A stretch of DNA of 47,639 bases from an uncultured Synechococcaceae cyanobacterium (GTDB taxonomy: Bacteria; Cyanobacteriota; Cyanobacteriia; PCC-6307; Cyanobiaceae): assembly GCA_902537275.1 (NCBI GenBank), contig CACBAW010000004.1, positions 1 to 47,639 on the forward strand, read 5' to 3'. Shown here in pieces: positions 1 through 10,220 of the stretch. A program made the position numbers and the translations under genes. Every line of letters starts with the position of its first letter. The stretch's first letter is position 1. The notes under the pieces are model-generated. The model did not search any database. It saw only the letters and a list, made by a program, of their open reading frames with translations, and was not told the DNA's origin.

Positions 1-2
1 AA

Positions 3-1445
3 ACTATTGAAATCAAACCAGATTTTTTGAACGCTTACTTTTACATTATTAATATTTTGCTAAAACATCAAAAATTTTCAAAAGCAGAAATATTTGCACG
101 TAAAACAATTGTATTAAATCCTAATTCATTTGAATGCCATGCTAATTTAGGTGGGATTCTCAAAGAACTTGGGAAGTTAAAAGAAGCAGAAATATCAACA
201 AGAAAAGCGATAAATCTAAAAAAGGATTTTGCTCCTGCTCACTACAATTTAGGGGTTATATTAAACAAACTTGGGAAGTTAGAAGAGTCAGAAATATCTT
301 TTCGCAAAACGATTGAAATCAAACCAGATTTTTATAGTGCACATTTTAGTCTTGGTGTAGTATTTACCAATCTTGGAAAATTAAAAGAAGCAGAAATATC
401 TTTTCTAAAGGCGATTGCAATCAACCCGGATTATGCAAAAGCATATTTTTCTCTTTCATCCCTGAATTATTCTGATGACAATAATTGGAAAAATTATCTA
501 TTCTCAAAAAATATTTTAAAAAATCAATCAACAAGTGATTTAGTGGATATTTATTTCGCTAGAGCAAATATATGTCACAAAGAAAAAAATTATGAAGAAA
601 GTTCTAATTTTCTCATTTCAGCAAATGAACTGAAATTAAAAATTCAACCCTCCAATAGGGAGATGCTTTATAAAAAATCCAAAAAACTATTATTAGAGTC
701 CAACAATAAAAAAATAAATAGACAATTTTCAGCAAAATCCCCCGAATGTATTTTTATTGTAGGTATGCCAAGAAGTGGTTCAACTCTTATAGAGAACATC
801 TTGAGTATGAATCCTAAAGTTACTCCATTAGGAGAAGTTAATATTCTTGAAGAATCATTTAAAAATTACAAACAAGATATTGAAGGGTTGTCATTAAATG
901 AGATTTATTTAAAAAAGATTAGTGGGTTGGGGTATGTAAACATGATTACTACAAATAAAAATTTAGGAAATTACAAATATACTGGAATAATTGCAAATGA
1001 GATTTCCAATGCAAAAATCATACATTGTTTCCGCAATCCCCTAGATAATATTTTATCCATGTTTAGAGCAAATTTTAAATCTGGAATTAATTATTCATCT
1101 TCAATCGTTGATTGTGCATTAATTTACAATAATCAAGAGGAGATAATGGATAATTATAAGATGAAATTCAGGAGTAAAATATACGATTTAAACTATGATT
1201 TGTTAGTAGAAAACCCTACCAAAGAAGTGGAATCTCTTATCAATTGGTTAGGTTGGAAGTGGAATAAATCATATTTATCACCTCATTTAAGCGAAAGATC
1301 CGTTCTGACTGCTAGCAGTGTAGAAGTGCGTTCCCCAATTAACTCAAAGTCAAAAAAGGGATGGGAAAATTACAAAAAGATGCTAAATCCTGCAATAAAA
1401 ATAATTACTAAAAATAAGAAATATAAGAAACTATTAGACGAATAG
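3..1445 (+). CDS. TPR-repeat protein with C-terminal sulfotransferase domain; 5' end truncated by the window edge
   Basis: Tandem 34-aa TPR units (LGKLKEAEISxRKAIxIxPD), then a PAPS-binding-like motif FIVGMPRSGSTLIENIL. The frame is open from nt 3 (TIEIKPDFLNAYF...), so the listed TTG start at 27 is probably an artefact. Confidence 0.85.
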   Translation, partial: TIEIKPDFLNAYFYIINILLKHQKFSKAEIFARKTIVLNPNSFECHANLGGILKELGKLKEAEISTRKAINLKKDFAPAHYNLGVILNKLGKLEESEISFRKTIEIKPDFYSAHFSLGVVFTNLGKLKEAEISFLKAIAINPDYAKAYFSLSSLNYSDDNNWKNYLFSKNILKNQSTSDLVDIYFARANICHKEKNYEESSNFLISANELKLKIQPSNREMLYKKSKKLLLESNNKKINRQFSAKSPECIFIVGMPRSGSTLIENILSMNPKVTPLGEVNILEESFKNYKQDIEGLSLNEIYLKKISGLGYVNMITTNKNLGNYKYTGIIANEISNAKIIHCFRNPLDNILSMFRANFKSGINYSSSIVDCALIYNNQEEIMDNYKMKFRSKIYDLNYDLLVENPTKEVESLINWLGWKWNKSYLSPHLSERSVLTASSVEVRSPINSKSKKGWENYKKMLNPAIKIITKNKKYKKLLDE

Positions 1446-1693
1446 TATTTATGATGTGTATTTTTCGATTTGATAAAGTAACCTAAGAGTTTTCTAGTGA
1501 TAATTAATTTTTAAAATCACACCCTCGTGAGAAATTTTAGTTGCTATTTCCTTAATCCTCTTATTTCAAGTAAAACTAGAAAATCGAAAAAAAAGATATA
1601 TTGCACTGTCATTTCCCCGCAATTTATAAATTACTTCGCCACCATTTTCCCACCATTTTCAAAAATAGAAATATTTAAATTTAAAAAGAAACT

Positions 1694-1718
1694 AAAAAGA
1701 CCCTTACTGGGGTCTTTT
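1694..1718. terminator. Rho-independent-like hairpin, potentially bidirectional
   Basis: AAAAAGACCC-TTACT-GGGGTCTTTT: inverted repeat with a flanking A run and T run, between the sulfotransferase gene and tRNA-Asn. Confidence 0.7.
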
Positions 1719-1743
1719 GCTGTCTTATGAGACTTATATTGAA

Positions 1744-1815
<72 letters not shown>

Positions 1816-1863
1816 ATATAAATGAATTTAGCTCTTTAAAGTACCTTATGACAAGTATAGGAG

Positions 1864-2550
1864 TTAATTATATTGAAATTTTGATGGTTCTTGCCAACTA
1901 GATAAAAAACCATTTTTCAACTCTGCTACTGCATCAGCATAAATTAATTCTTCATAACGATGAGTAATCCACAAAGCTGATAAAGGTTTTTTATGGTCCC
2001 TTGTAAGATTTTTAATAGTTTGTAAAACTTTTAATTGGCTGGTTTGATCAAGTAACGCTGTAGGCTCATCTAAAAGAACAAAGTTTCTATTACTAATTAG
2101 AGCGCATGCAATAGTTAAGCGTTGTTTTTGTCCACCGCTCAAAGTATGGACTGGCCTTTTTTCAAATCCAGTCATTCCTACCTGATCAAGCACATATTCA
2201 ATTTTCTTATTAATTTCATCTTGACTTATATTTTGAGTAATATTAATAAGAAGTTCACTCCTACAATTTGGCATCAATATTTGATGATCAGGGTTTTGAA
2301 ACACCATACCAATATTTGCATTGATATCAATGACACCATTTTGGGGTTTGATTATTCCATTAATTAATTTTAAAAGAGTACTTTTTCCGCTCCCGTTTTT
2401 ACCTACCACCATCCAAAATCCAGATTTTTTTATTGCGAAGTTACATTTAAAAATTAAATTTTCTTTTTCTCCAGAATATGAAAAAGAAACATCTTTGAAT
2501 TTTATATGAGGAATTTCATTCTCAAAGGAATCTTGCATTAATTCTATCAA
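1864..2550 (-). CDS. ABC transporter ATP-binding protein (CbiO/EcfA-like)
   Basis: Walker A GKNGSGKSTLL, signature LSGGQKQRL, Walker B FVLLDEPT. Confidence 0.9.
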   Translation of the reverse strand: MIELMQDSFENEIPHIKFKDVSFSYSGEKENLIFKCNFAIKKSGFWMVVGKNGSGKSTLLKLINGIIKPQNGVIDINANIGMVFQNPDHQILMPNCRSELLINITQNISQDEINKKIEYVLDQVGMTGFEKRPVHTLSGGQKQRLTIACALISNRNFVLLDEPTALLDQTSQLKVLQTIKNLTRDHKKPLSALWITHRYEELIYADAVAELKNGFLSSWQEPSKFQYN

Positions 2551-2819
2551 TCTATATTAAGAGAAAATCCAGGCCTTTTAGCTCCTCCTGCTACTGACGA
2601 CTTTTCATATATCTGAACAGAAATGACTTCTTTAGCCCTTACAGCAATTAATTTATCTTGAACTTTGTCACACCTTAATTCGATAATGTTTGAGGATTCT
2701 AAAGTTTCATTCATAGAACTTTTTATTTCATCATAAATTCGTTTAGCATCATCAAATTCTTTCTTCTGAATTGAAAGTGGAAAGGGTGAATATCTCAGAC
2801 TTAGTTCCAACGAATACAT
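2547..2819 (-). CDS. UPF0367-like conserved cyanobacterial protein
   Basis: 90 aa; MYSLELSLRYSPFPLSIQKKEFDDAKRIYDEI...GGAKRPGFSLNID resembles the UPF0367 family from memory; 4-bp overlap with the next gene. Confidence 0.65.
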   Translation of the reverse strand: MYSLELSLRYSPFPLSIQKKEFDDAKRIYDEIKSSMNETLESSNIIELRCDKVQDKLIAVRAKEVISVQIYEKSSVAGGAKRPGFSLNID

Positions 2820-2974
2820 AATAATAATAATAAAAGCTACCTCTTATACTACTAAATATTTTTCCGCGAGAAGTTATTAATATTAAATTCTTTTGAGAAA
2901 ATTATTTAAAAGATCTCTAAATACAATTATTATAAATAGAGAAGATTTAATTTTGCATTTTAAAAAATCATTTC

Positions 2975-3943
2975 ATGGAAATAGCAAATGATATAACTTC
3001 TCTAGTTGGAAATACCCCGTTAGTTAAATTAAATCGAATCAGAAAGTATTTTGATTGTTATCCAGAAATAATAGCCAAACTAGAAAGTTTCAATCCATCA
3101 GCTTCAGTGAAGGATCGGATAGCTTATTCAATGTTATGTAAAGCTGAAGAAGAAGGATTGATAACACCAGATAAAACAACGTTAATTGAAGCAACTAGTG
3201 GAAATACTGGCATCGCATTAGCAATGGTTGCTGCAGCAAAAGGCTATAAATTGATATTAACTATGCCCGATACGATGAGTATTGAGAGAAGAGCAATGCT
3301 GAGAGCTTATGGAGCAGAATTACAGTTAACGCCGGGAAAAGACGGAATGAAAGGAGCTTTAGATTTAGCTAATGAGTTGTCCTCAACCATTGCAAATAGC
3401 TATCAATTTAATCAGTTTGAAAACTTTGCTAATCCAGATATTCATGAAAGAACCACGGGCCAAGAAATATGGTCCCAATGCAATAATAATTTAGATGGAC
3501 TAGTTACAGGAGTAGGCACGGGAGGAACAATTACTGGTTGTGCACGTTTTTTGAAAAAAGTTAATCCAAATTGTAAAATTTATGCCGTAGAGCCCAAAAA
3601 AAGTGCTGTGATCTCCGGTGAAAAAGCAGGATCTCATTCGATTCAAGGAATTGGAGCGGGTTTCGTACCGAAAGTACTTAATACTAAATTAATTGATGAA
3701 ATTATAAAAATAGATGACGATGAAGCTTTTTATTATGGGCGTTTATTAGCTAGATTGGAAGGCCTTTTATCTGGCATCAGCAGCGGTGCAGCTTTAGCAG
3801 CAACTATAAAAATCGGCAAAAGAAAAGAACTAATGAATAAAAGATTGATAGTTATTCTTCCAAGTTTTGGAGAAAGATATTTATCAACAGCAATGTTTGA
3901 ATCTAATACTTCAATTCAAGCCAGAAAAGATGGTTATCTTTAA
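2975..3943 (+). CDS. cysK: Cysteine synthase (O-acetylserine thiol-lyase)
   Basis: LVGNTPLVKLNRI, PSASVKDRIAYSM PLP-Lys motif, EATSGNTGIALA, GTGGTITGCARF. cysK versus cysM not resolved. Confidence 0.85.
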   Translation: MEIANDITSLVGNTPLVKLNRIRKYFDCYPEIIAKLESFNPSASVKDRIAYSMLCKAEEEGLITPDKTTLIEATSGNTGIALAMVAAAKGYKLILTMPDTMSIERRAMLRAYGAELQLTPGKDGMKGALDLANELSSTIANSYQFNQFENFANPDIHERTTGQEIWSQCNNNLDGLVTGVGTGGTITGCARFLKKVNPNCKIYAVEPKKSAVISGEKAGSHSIQGIGAGFVPKVLNTKLIDEIIKIDDDEAFYYGRLLARLEGLLSGISSGAALAATIKIGKRKELMNKRLIVILPSFGERYLSTAMFESNTSIQARKDGYL

Positions 3944-3959
3944 TGCATAATTTATAAAA

Positions 3960-4637
3960 ATGGAAAAAAATTTATATGAAGAATTAGGTCTCAAACAAAA
4001 TGCAACCAGAAGTGAAATTAAATCTTCATATCGCTCTTTAGTTAAGCAACATCATCCAGATGCAGGCGGCAAGAAAGAACGATTTCTTGCAATACAAAAT
4101 GCCTGGGAAACTCTCAATGACCCTATCAAAAAGAAACAATACGATAGCAGTTTTTCCTTTTCCAGCTCATCATTTGATTCATTAAATGAAAATTGGGAAG
4201 AGAAATTTAATGCAAAAAAACATAATTCTTCAATTAAGGACAAAGAAGTTGAAACATGGATTAAAGAAATTTACAGTCCGATAAATAGATTAATTAGTCA
4301 AATCATTAAGCCTTTGAATAACGAAATAAAAAAACTATCTGCGGATCCATATGATGACGAACTAATGGAAAATTTTTGCAGTTATATTACACTTTCACAA
4401 AAGAAAATAGAAAAAGTAGAAAAAATTTATAACAAAAAAATAGTTCCAAAATCTATTTCAACTTTAGGCCTCAATCTTTATCATTGTTTTTCACAAGTTA
4501 AAGATGCGCTATCAGAATTTGAAAGATATACACAAGGATACGTAGATAATTACTTATTTGATGGCAAAGAAATGATCAAAGAAGCAAAAAGAATACAATC
4601 AAAGATGTTTATAGAGAAAAAAAATAAAAACTTTTAG
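3960..4637 (+). CDS. J-domain (DnaJ-like) protein
   Basis: N-terminal J domain LYEELGLKQNATRSEIKSSYRSLVKQHHPDAGG with HPD; C-terminal region unassigned. Confidence 0.85.
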   Translation: MEKNLYEELGLKQNATRSEIKSSYRSLVKQHHPDAGGKKERFLAIQNAWETLNDPIKKKQYDSSFSFSSSSFDSLNENWEEKFNAKKHNSSIKDKEVETWIKEIYSPINRLISQIIKPLNNEIKKLSADPYDDELMENFCSYITLSQKKIEKVEKIYNKKIVPKSISTLGLNLYHCFSQVKDALSEFERYTQGYVDNYLFDGKEMIKEAKRIQSKMFIEKKNKNF

Positions 4638-4648
4638 ATATAAAAATT

Positions 4649-4885
4649 TTATTGAGTATATTCTTTAAGTTGATCTAATTTCAACCAAACATCTGGAACA
4701 GGTCTGCGCCATCGAATCTGAGCATATTCATCTTTAACTGTAAGAATCTCTCCAGGACCTTCAAAGACATAATTAGGTAGATCATCATCACTTGCTAGCG
4801 CTTCGATAGTTTTTATATAATTTTCTCTATCGACAAAAACTAAGCTTCCTTTCTTGAGAGGTATCTTTGGAATAGAATCTGTCAT
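4649..4885 (-). CDS. ndhO: NAD(P)H-quinone oxidoreductase subunit O
   Basis: 78 aa; KKGSLVFVDRENY...GPGEILTVKDEYAQIRWRRPVPDVWLKLDQLKEY matches the cyanobacterial NdhO pattern. Confidence 0.85.
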   Translation of the reverse strand: MTDSIPKIPLKKGSLVFVDRENYIKTIEALASDDDLPNYVFEGPGEILTVKDEYAQIRWRRPVPDVWLKLDQLKEYTQ

Positions 4886-5021
4886 GATAAATTCAAGAAA
4901 GTGGTTTGAAATTTATTATACAAAAACTTGTTTGAAAATTATAAAAAAAAATTTATACCGGAATAATAATTACAAACGTCTAAAAAATTTAATAGCCTTA
5001 AATGATAAACATCTATAAGAT

Positions 5022-5948
5022 ATGCGTCTTTTACTACTTGGCTGCACTGGATTTATTGGTAAAGAATTAGTACCAACACTACTCCATGAAAATCACGAAA
5101 TATATATTATAAGTAGAAAACCCATTAGTAAATTAAAGCTTGATTTAGATTTCAATAAGTTTAAATTTTTTCAAATAGATTTATCAAAAGAAAAAAACTG
5201 GAATAACGAAAATCTTCTAAATATTTTAAAAGAGACAGATGGGATTATTAACTTGATGGGAGAACCCATAGCAGAAAAAAAATGGACTGCTGAACAAAAA
5301 AAGGAGATTGAAAATAGTCGTATTAACACCACGAAATTTATGATGAAGACCCTTAAAAATTTAAAAATAAACCCGAAAGTCATTATAAATGGATCAGCTA
5401 TAGGTTATTACGGTACAAGTTTGTCTAGTGAATTCACTGAAAATAGTCCTGAAGGAAAAGACTTTTTATCTAATCTTTGCAAAAAATGGGAAGCGGTCGC
5501 CGCTGAAAAACCATTTTTCTCAAGGTTAGTTATTTTTAGAATTGGAATTGTTCTAGAGGCAGATGGAGGAGCATTAGGAAAAATGCTCCCTATATTTCAA
5601 GTTGGATTAGGTGGACCAATTGGAGATGGTAAGCAATGGATGAGTTGGATTCATAGAACTGATTTATGCACATTAATTACTCAAGCATTAGTTGATAAAA
5701 AGTATTCGGGAGTATTTAATGCTGTTGCACCCAATCCAGTATTAATGAGAGACTTTTCTCAGACTTTAGGCAAATGTCTGAATAGACCTAATTTACTTCC
5801 AGTGCCTGGAGCGGTTTTAAAAATATTATTAGGAGATGGAGCAAAAGTTGTATTAGAAGGACAAAAAGTGATTAGCAGTAAACTTAAAAATTATAATTTT
5901 AAATATCCTCTTCTTGAGAAAGCAATTTACGCCTCCACCAAGAATTAA
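5022..5948 (+). CDS. TIGR01777-type NAD-dependent epimerase (SulA/YfcH-like)
   Basis: LLLGCTGFIGKELVPTLL Rossmann motif, GYYG, WMSWIHRTDL typical of the family. Confidence 0.85.
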   Translation: MRLLLLGCTGFIGKELVPTLLHENHEIYIISRKPISKLKLDLDFNKFKFFQIDLSKEKNWNNENLLNILKETDGIINLMGEPIAEKKWTAEQKKEIENSRINTTKFMMKTLKNLKINPKVIINGSAIGYYGTSLSSEFTENSPEGKDFLSNLCKKWEAVAAEKPFFSRLVIFRIGIVLEADGGALGKMLPIFQVGLGGPIGDGKQWMSWIHRTDLCTLITQALVDKKYSGVFNAVAPNPVLMRDFSQTLGKCLNRPNLLPVPGAVLKILLGDGAKVVLEGQKVISSKLKNYNFKYPLLEKAIYASTKN

Positions 5949-6168
5949 TACCGTTTACCAAAGCACCAATAATAAGAATTGTTATCAATGGAACTACAAG
6001 AGGATTCCAAATTATTTGAATAAAATTTATAAAAATAAATATGCCATTTAATTGCATGAGTATTGCAAAAATAAAAAATATTGCAAAAAAAATGACTGTA
6101 AATAAATTTATTAATAACAAATTATCGATAATTTGTTTTAACTTATTTTGATTATTCTCCTTAGTCAT
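5899..6168 (-). CDS. Small hypothetical membrane protein
   Basis: 89 aa with two hydrophobic segments; converges on the epimerase gene with 50-bp overlap; 8-bp overlap with the upstream gene. Confidence 0.6.
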   Translation of the reverse strand: MTKENNQNKLKQIIDNLLLINLFTVIFFAIFFIFAILMQLNGIFIFINFIQIIWNPLVVPLITILIIGALVNGINSWWRRKLLSQEEDI

Positions 6169-7363
6169 TTTTTATAACAATATTGATATCATCAATCATT
6201 TTAAGACAAGCTTTGTTTTCACCGAGCCTTTCTTTAGCATTTTTATTACATGAGATCATAAACTTCTTATTTAGCTTTATTAGGTATATTATTTTTATGA
6301 TCAATTTTATCGTCTGATTGATTTGATCATTCTTATCTTTGTAATTACTGGCACAAAAAACATATTTTCCAAGCAAACGTCTTTGGGCTTCTGCAAAAGT
6401 TTTTGTAAATTGTGGACCTTTACCTTCAATCTGAATAACCGGTTTTCCTAATCCAATCGCCTGCTCTGCTGCTGTCCCCGCCATGCTGATACAGCAACTA
6501 CTTTTAAATAATATTTTGTCAAAATTATTCCAATATATATTTACTTCTACAAATTTATATTGGAATTTCAAGAGATTATTATCTTTTATATTTTCTAGTT
6601 TTAACCATCTTCTTTTTAGAAATATCTCCTTTATTTTTAATGAAGATAGAGCATTAACTATTGCAAAATTAAACTTAATTTTTTGAAAATATCTTATATC
6701 TGACAATGCCTCTAATACTTCTAAAATCAAGACAAAGTTATCTAAAGCCTCAGGGAATCTACTTCCTGGAAATAATCCTATACTAAATTCAACTTTCTTT
6801 AACTCTTTTTTTCTAGGAAAAAACTTATCCATAAATGGGTTGCCTAAAAAAGACACTTTCTTTTTTAATTGCAAAGTTAAATCATTAGCTGTAAGAGAAT
6901 CTCTGGTATATATTTTTTTTGCTTTTTGTGAGAGCAAGAAAAATTTAGAAGGCCATGGTAGTTTTAACTTACCTTCATAATGACTGGAATAAGCAACTAG
7001 ATATGTAAAAAAATCTTTCTTGCAAACCCATGCAAAAAAAACTGGTACAATATCTCCAACTACAAAAAAATAATCATATCGTTTTCTTATTTTAAAAGTT
7101 AAATATAATCTTTCTAGAAGATAAAATATTTCTCCTCCTAATATCTCAGTTAGTCTTCCCCTAAAAGAATTATAGCCAATTCCTCCAGTACTAAATTCTT
7201 TAGTTTTGCCGATGATCTTAATTTTTTCTTTTTTGTAATGGTTTCCCATACCAACAATTGGCAAAGCATGAACAGAATAACCACTTTTTACAAACTGCTT
7301 AGCTATTAGACTGCCAGATAGATCTTCGCCATGCCCATTACTTAAAATTAAAATTTTAAACAA
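6161..7363 (-). CDS. Lipid-A-disaccharide synthase-like glycosyltransferase (TIGR03492-type)
   Basis: ILILSNGHGEDLSGSLIAKQ, GSRFPEA, SMAGTAAEQAIGLGKPVIQIEGKGPQFTKTFAEAQRRLLG. Confidence 0.75.
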   Translation of the reverse strand: MFKILILSNGHGEDLSGSLIAKQFVKSGYSVHALPIVGMGNHYKKEKIKIIGKTKEFSTGGIGYNSFRGRLTEILGGEIFYLLERLYLTFKIRKRYDYFFVVGDIVPVFFAWVCKKDFFTYLVAYSSHYEGKLKLPWPSKFFLLSQKAKKIYTRDSLTANDLTLQLKKKVSFLGNPFMDKFFPRKKELKKVEFSIGLFPGSRFPEALDNFVLILEVLEALSDIRYFQKIKFNFAIVNALSSLKIKEIFLKRRWLKLENIKDNNLLKFQYKFVEVNIYWNNFDKILFKSSCCISMAGTAAEQAIGLGKPVIQIEGKGPQFTKTFAEAQRRLLGKYVFCASNYKDKNDQINQTIKLIIKIIYLIKLNKKFMISCNKNAKERLGENKACLKMIDDINIVIKND

Positions 7364-7364
7364 T

Positions 7365-7793
7365 TTAAAATTCCAGCCATTTTTTTACCTTGGTTAACTC
7401 AGGCCAATTTGGATATCTACTTAATCCGTCTTCAACAGATTCTTTCAACTCACTTTTCACATCTGGCATCATCATAGACATTTTTTTTATTAACTCAATA
7501 TGATCCCTAACACCCTTATTATTGGTAGCCAAAAGAGCTAAAGACAAATTCATTCTTGCTTGTGGATCTTGTTGATTTAATCGAACAGCTTGTCTTGCAG
7601 CTGACAAAGCTTCTTCATTATTTTTCAAAAGTAATTGAAGCCATGATAAACAAGTCCAAGCAGCAAAATGATTTGGAATTTGCTTGATAATTTTTTGAAA
7701 ATCTAGAACGATTGGAATTAAATCTTGCCCCGCTTTATATCTTGATAGAGCTGCATTAAAATCCTCTTCGATGGGATTAATTTCGTTATTCAT
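7365..7793 (-). CDS. TPR-repeat protein
   Basis: NHFAAWTCLSWLQLLLKNNEEALSAARQAVRLNQQDPQARMNLSLALL TPR pattern. Confidence 0.75.
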   Translation of the reverse strand: MNNEINPIEEDFNAALSRYKAGQDLIPIVLDFQKIIKQIPNHFAAWTCLSWLQLLLKNNEEALSAARQAVRLNQQDPQARMNLSLALLATNNKGVRDHIELIKKMSMMMPDVKSELKESVEDGLSRYPNWPELTKVKKWLEF

Positions 7794-7799
7794 TATTTA

Positions 7800-8192
7800 T
7801 TAAACTGCAAAAGAGCTTCCACAACCGCAAGTTTGAGAGGCATTGGGATTTACAAAATTAAAGCCACCTCCAATTAATTCCTTACTAAAATCTAACTGCA
7901 TTCCATAAATATATAAAAGACTTTTAGGATCACAAACTACTTGAAAGCTTTGATCAGCTTTTAATGAATAATCATAAACTTTATCATCAGGATTTATTTC
8001 ATCAGTTCCTATAAAATCCATCGTATAACTCATCCCACTACAACCACCTGATCTTACTCCCACCCTTAGTGCTTTTTTATCACCTTGGCCCTTCAATAAA
8101 TTTGAGATTTGTTCTATAGCATCATTCGTAATTAAGATACCTTTACCATCATCAGAATTTTTAATTTCCTGTTTAACTTCTACATTTTCCAT
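7800..8192 (-). CDS. A-type iron-sulfur cluster carrier (HesB/SufA/ErpA family)
   Basis: LRVGVRSGGCSGMSYTMDF and C-terminal CGCGSSF. Start placed at ATG 8192 (MENVEV) rather than the longer listed ORF start at 8252. Confidence 0.9.
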   Translation of the reverse strand: MENVEVKQEIKNSDDGKGILITNDAIEQISNLLKGQGDKKALRVGVRSGGCSGMSYTMDFIGTDEINPDDKVYDYSLKADQSFQVVCDPKSLLYIYGMQLDFSKELIGGGFNFVNPNASQTCGCGSSFAV

Positions 8193-8291
8193 AAACAAGG
8201 GATTTCTACTATTTATAATATAAAAACTTAACCGATAGGATGCATAGAACAAACGTTATCCAAACTTGATTTGTTATAATTCTAAGAAAAA

Positions 8292-9746
8292 GTGAAAATT
8301 GCAATAGTTGGTTCTGGATTGGCTGGTCTTACAGCAGCAGTCAATTTAGTTGACGAAGGCCACGAAGTAGAAATTTACGAGAGCAGGTCATTTTGGGGAG
8401 GTAAAGTTGGAAGTTGGGAAGATAAGGATGGCAACCACATAGAAATGGGTTTACATGTATTTTTTTACAATTATGCAAATCTTTTTAAATTAATGAAAAA
8501 AGTGGGAGCTCTAGACAATTTACTCCCAAAAGATCATACTCATCTGTTTATCAATAATGGTGGTAATTTAAAATCTTTAGACTTCAGATTCCCCTTAGGC
8601 GCTCCATTTAACGGACTTAAAGCTTTTTTTACCACCGAACAACTTACTTGGGTAGATAAGTTCAGAAATGCCTTAGCTTTAGGGACAAGTCCAATCGTTA
8701 GAGGATTGATAGACTATGAAGGCGCAATGAAAATAATTAGAGATCTGGATAAAATTAGTTTTAAAGAATGGTTTTTAAACCATGGTGGAAGTGAAAAAAG
8801 TTTAGAAAGGATGTGGGATCCTATCGCATATGCATTAGGTTTTATTAATTGCAAAGATATTTCAGCAAGATGCATGCTAACTATATTCATGATGTTTGCT
8901 TCAAAAACAAAAGCCTCAAAACTTAATCTTTTAAAAGGTTCCCCACATAAGTGGTTAACTCAACCTATCGTCGACTACATCACCAACAAAGGAGCAAAAA
9001 TACATCTTAACCATAAGGTAGAAGAAATAATTTATGAAAAGGAATCTTCCTCTTATCAAGTAAATCAATTAAAAATATCTTCTCCTGAAGGAATTAAGGC
9101 AGTGTTTGCAGATAAATTTCTAGCTGCCTGTGATGTTCCCGGAATAAAAAAAATAATTCCAAAAGAATGGTATCAATTTAAAGAATTTGAAGGTTTAAAA
9201 AAACTTAGAGCTGTAGCTGTTGCCACAATCCAATTAAGATATGACGGTTGGGTTACTGAATTACAAAAAGACAATACTGGAAACGAACCAATTGGACTAG
9301 ATAACCTTCTTTATTCTGCCGATGCCTCTTTCAGTTGTTTTGCTGATTTAGCACTAGCAAGTCCCGCAGACTATAGAAAAAAAGATATGGGATCTCTTCT
9401 CCAATGTGTTTTAACTCCTGGCGATAGATGGATGGGAAGATCCACAGAAAGAATTACAAAAGAAATTGATAAAGAGGTTCGCCGTCTATTCCCATCCTCA
9501 AAAAACCTTAAATTGCTTTGGAGTAACGTGGTACAAATTCCACAATCACTCTATAGAGAAGCTCCAGGTATGGAACCTTTCAGACCCGATCAAAAAACAT
9601 CTATATCTAATTTCTTCATGGCTGGTAGTTATACAAAACAAGATTATATAGACTCTATGGAGGGAGCTACAATGAGTGGTCATTTAGCTGCCGCTGTAAT
9701 TTTAGAGAAGAAAGTCGAATTAGCAAAAAATCTTGCAGTAAGTTAA
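8292..9746 (+). CDS. zds: Zeta-carotene desaturase
   Basis: N-terminal [44 protein letters not shown] fold; cyanobacterial/plant ZDS-type sequence; C-terminal [26 protein letters not shown] start. Confidence 0.9.
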   Translation: MKIAIVGSGLAGLTAAVNLVDEGHEVEIYESRSFWGGKVGSWEDKDGNHIEMGLHVFFYNYANLFKLMKKVGALDNLLPKDHTHLFINNGGNLKSLDFRFPLGAPFNGLKAFFTTEQLTWVDKFRNALALGTSPIVRGLIDYEGAMKIIRDLDKISFKEWFLNHGGSEKSLERMWDPIAYALGFINCKDISARCMLTIFMMFASKTKASKLNLLKGSPHKWLTQPIVDYITNKGAKIHLNHKVEEIIYEKESSSYQVNQLKISSPEGIKAVFADKFLAACDVPGIKKIIPKEWYQFKEFEGLKKLRAVAVATIQLRYDGWVTELQKDNTGNEPIGLDNLLYSADASFSCFADLALASPADYRKKDMGSLLQCVLTPGDRWMGRSTERITKEIDKEVRRLFPSSKNLKLLWSNVVQIPQSLYREAPGMEPFRPDQKTSISNFFMAGSYTKQDYIDSMEGATMSGHLAAAVILEKKVELAKNLAVS

Positions 9747-9749
9747 TTC

Positions 9750-10220
9750 ATGGGTACTTGGCTAAAACATGACGTAAAAACAGTTGTTAATGCGCCTCTT
9801 GAAAATGTATGGGACACATGGAGCGATTTAGACTCAATGTCACTCTGGATGAGCTGGATTGAATCTGTAAAAACAGTTGACGAAGAGACTAATACTTTAC
9901 CAGATTTAACAGAATGGACTTTAGCTGCAAATGGCTTTAGGTTCAAATGGAAAGCTCAAATTACAGAAAGGGTTGAAAAAAGCAAACTTAAATGGAAATC
10001 AATAGGAGGTTTACCAACTGAGGGATCAGTAGTTTTCGAAAGTAAAACTGATCAAATCACAACGGTCAATTTAGCCATAACTTATGAACTCCCAAAAATG
10101 ATTGCTCGGTTTATGGAAGAAAACATTTTAGGCAAAATGGTTACTAACGAATTACAGACCAATATTGATAGGTTCAAAGATTTAGTTGAAAAAAACTATA
10201 CAAAAAATTTTTCTAATTAA
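9750..10220 (+). CDS. SRPBCC/START-like (polyketide cyclase type) protein
   Basis: TWLKHDVKTVVNAPLENVWDTWSDLDSMSLWMSWIESVK pattern; 3 nt downstream of zds. Confidence 0.7.
   Translation: MGTWLKHDVKTVVNAPLENVWDTWSDLDSMSLWMSWIESVKTVDEETNTLPDLTEWTLAANGFRFKWKAQITERVEKSKLKWKSIGGLPTEGSVVFESKTDQITTVNLAITYELPKMIARFMEENILGKMVTNELQTNIDRFKDLVEKNYTKNFSN

Noticed and set aside
1527-1730. 67-aa plus-strand ORF in the tRNA-proximal intergenic region
   Set aside because: Low-complexity Lys/Phe/Ser content, non-ATG start, and it runs across the terminator hairpin; probably non-coding.
9466-9651. 61-aa ORF within zds in another frame
   Set aside because: Nested in a confident CDS with no motif or start context.
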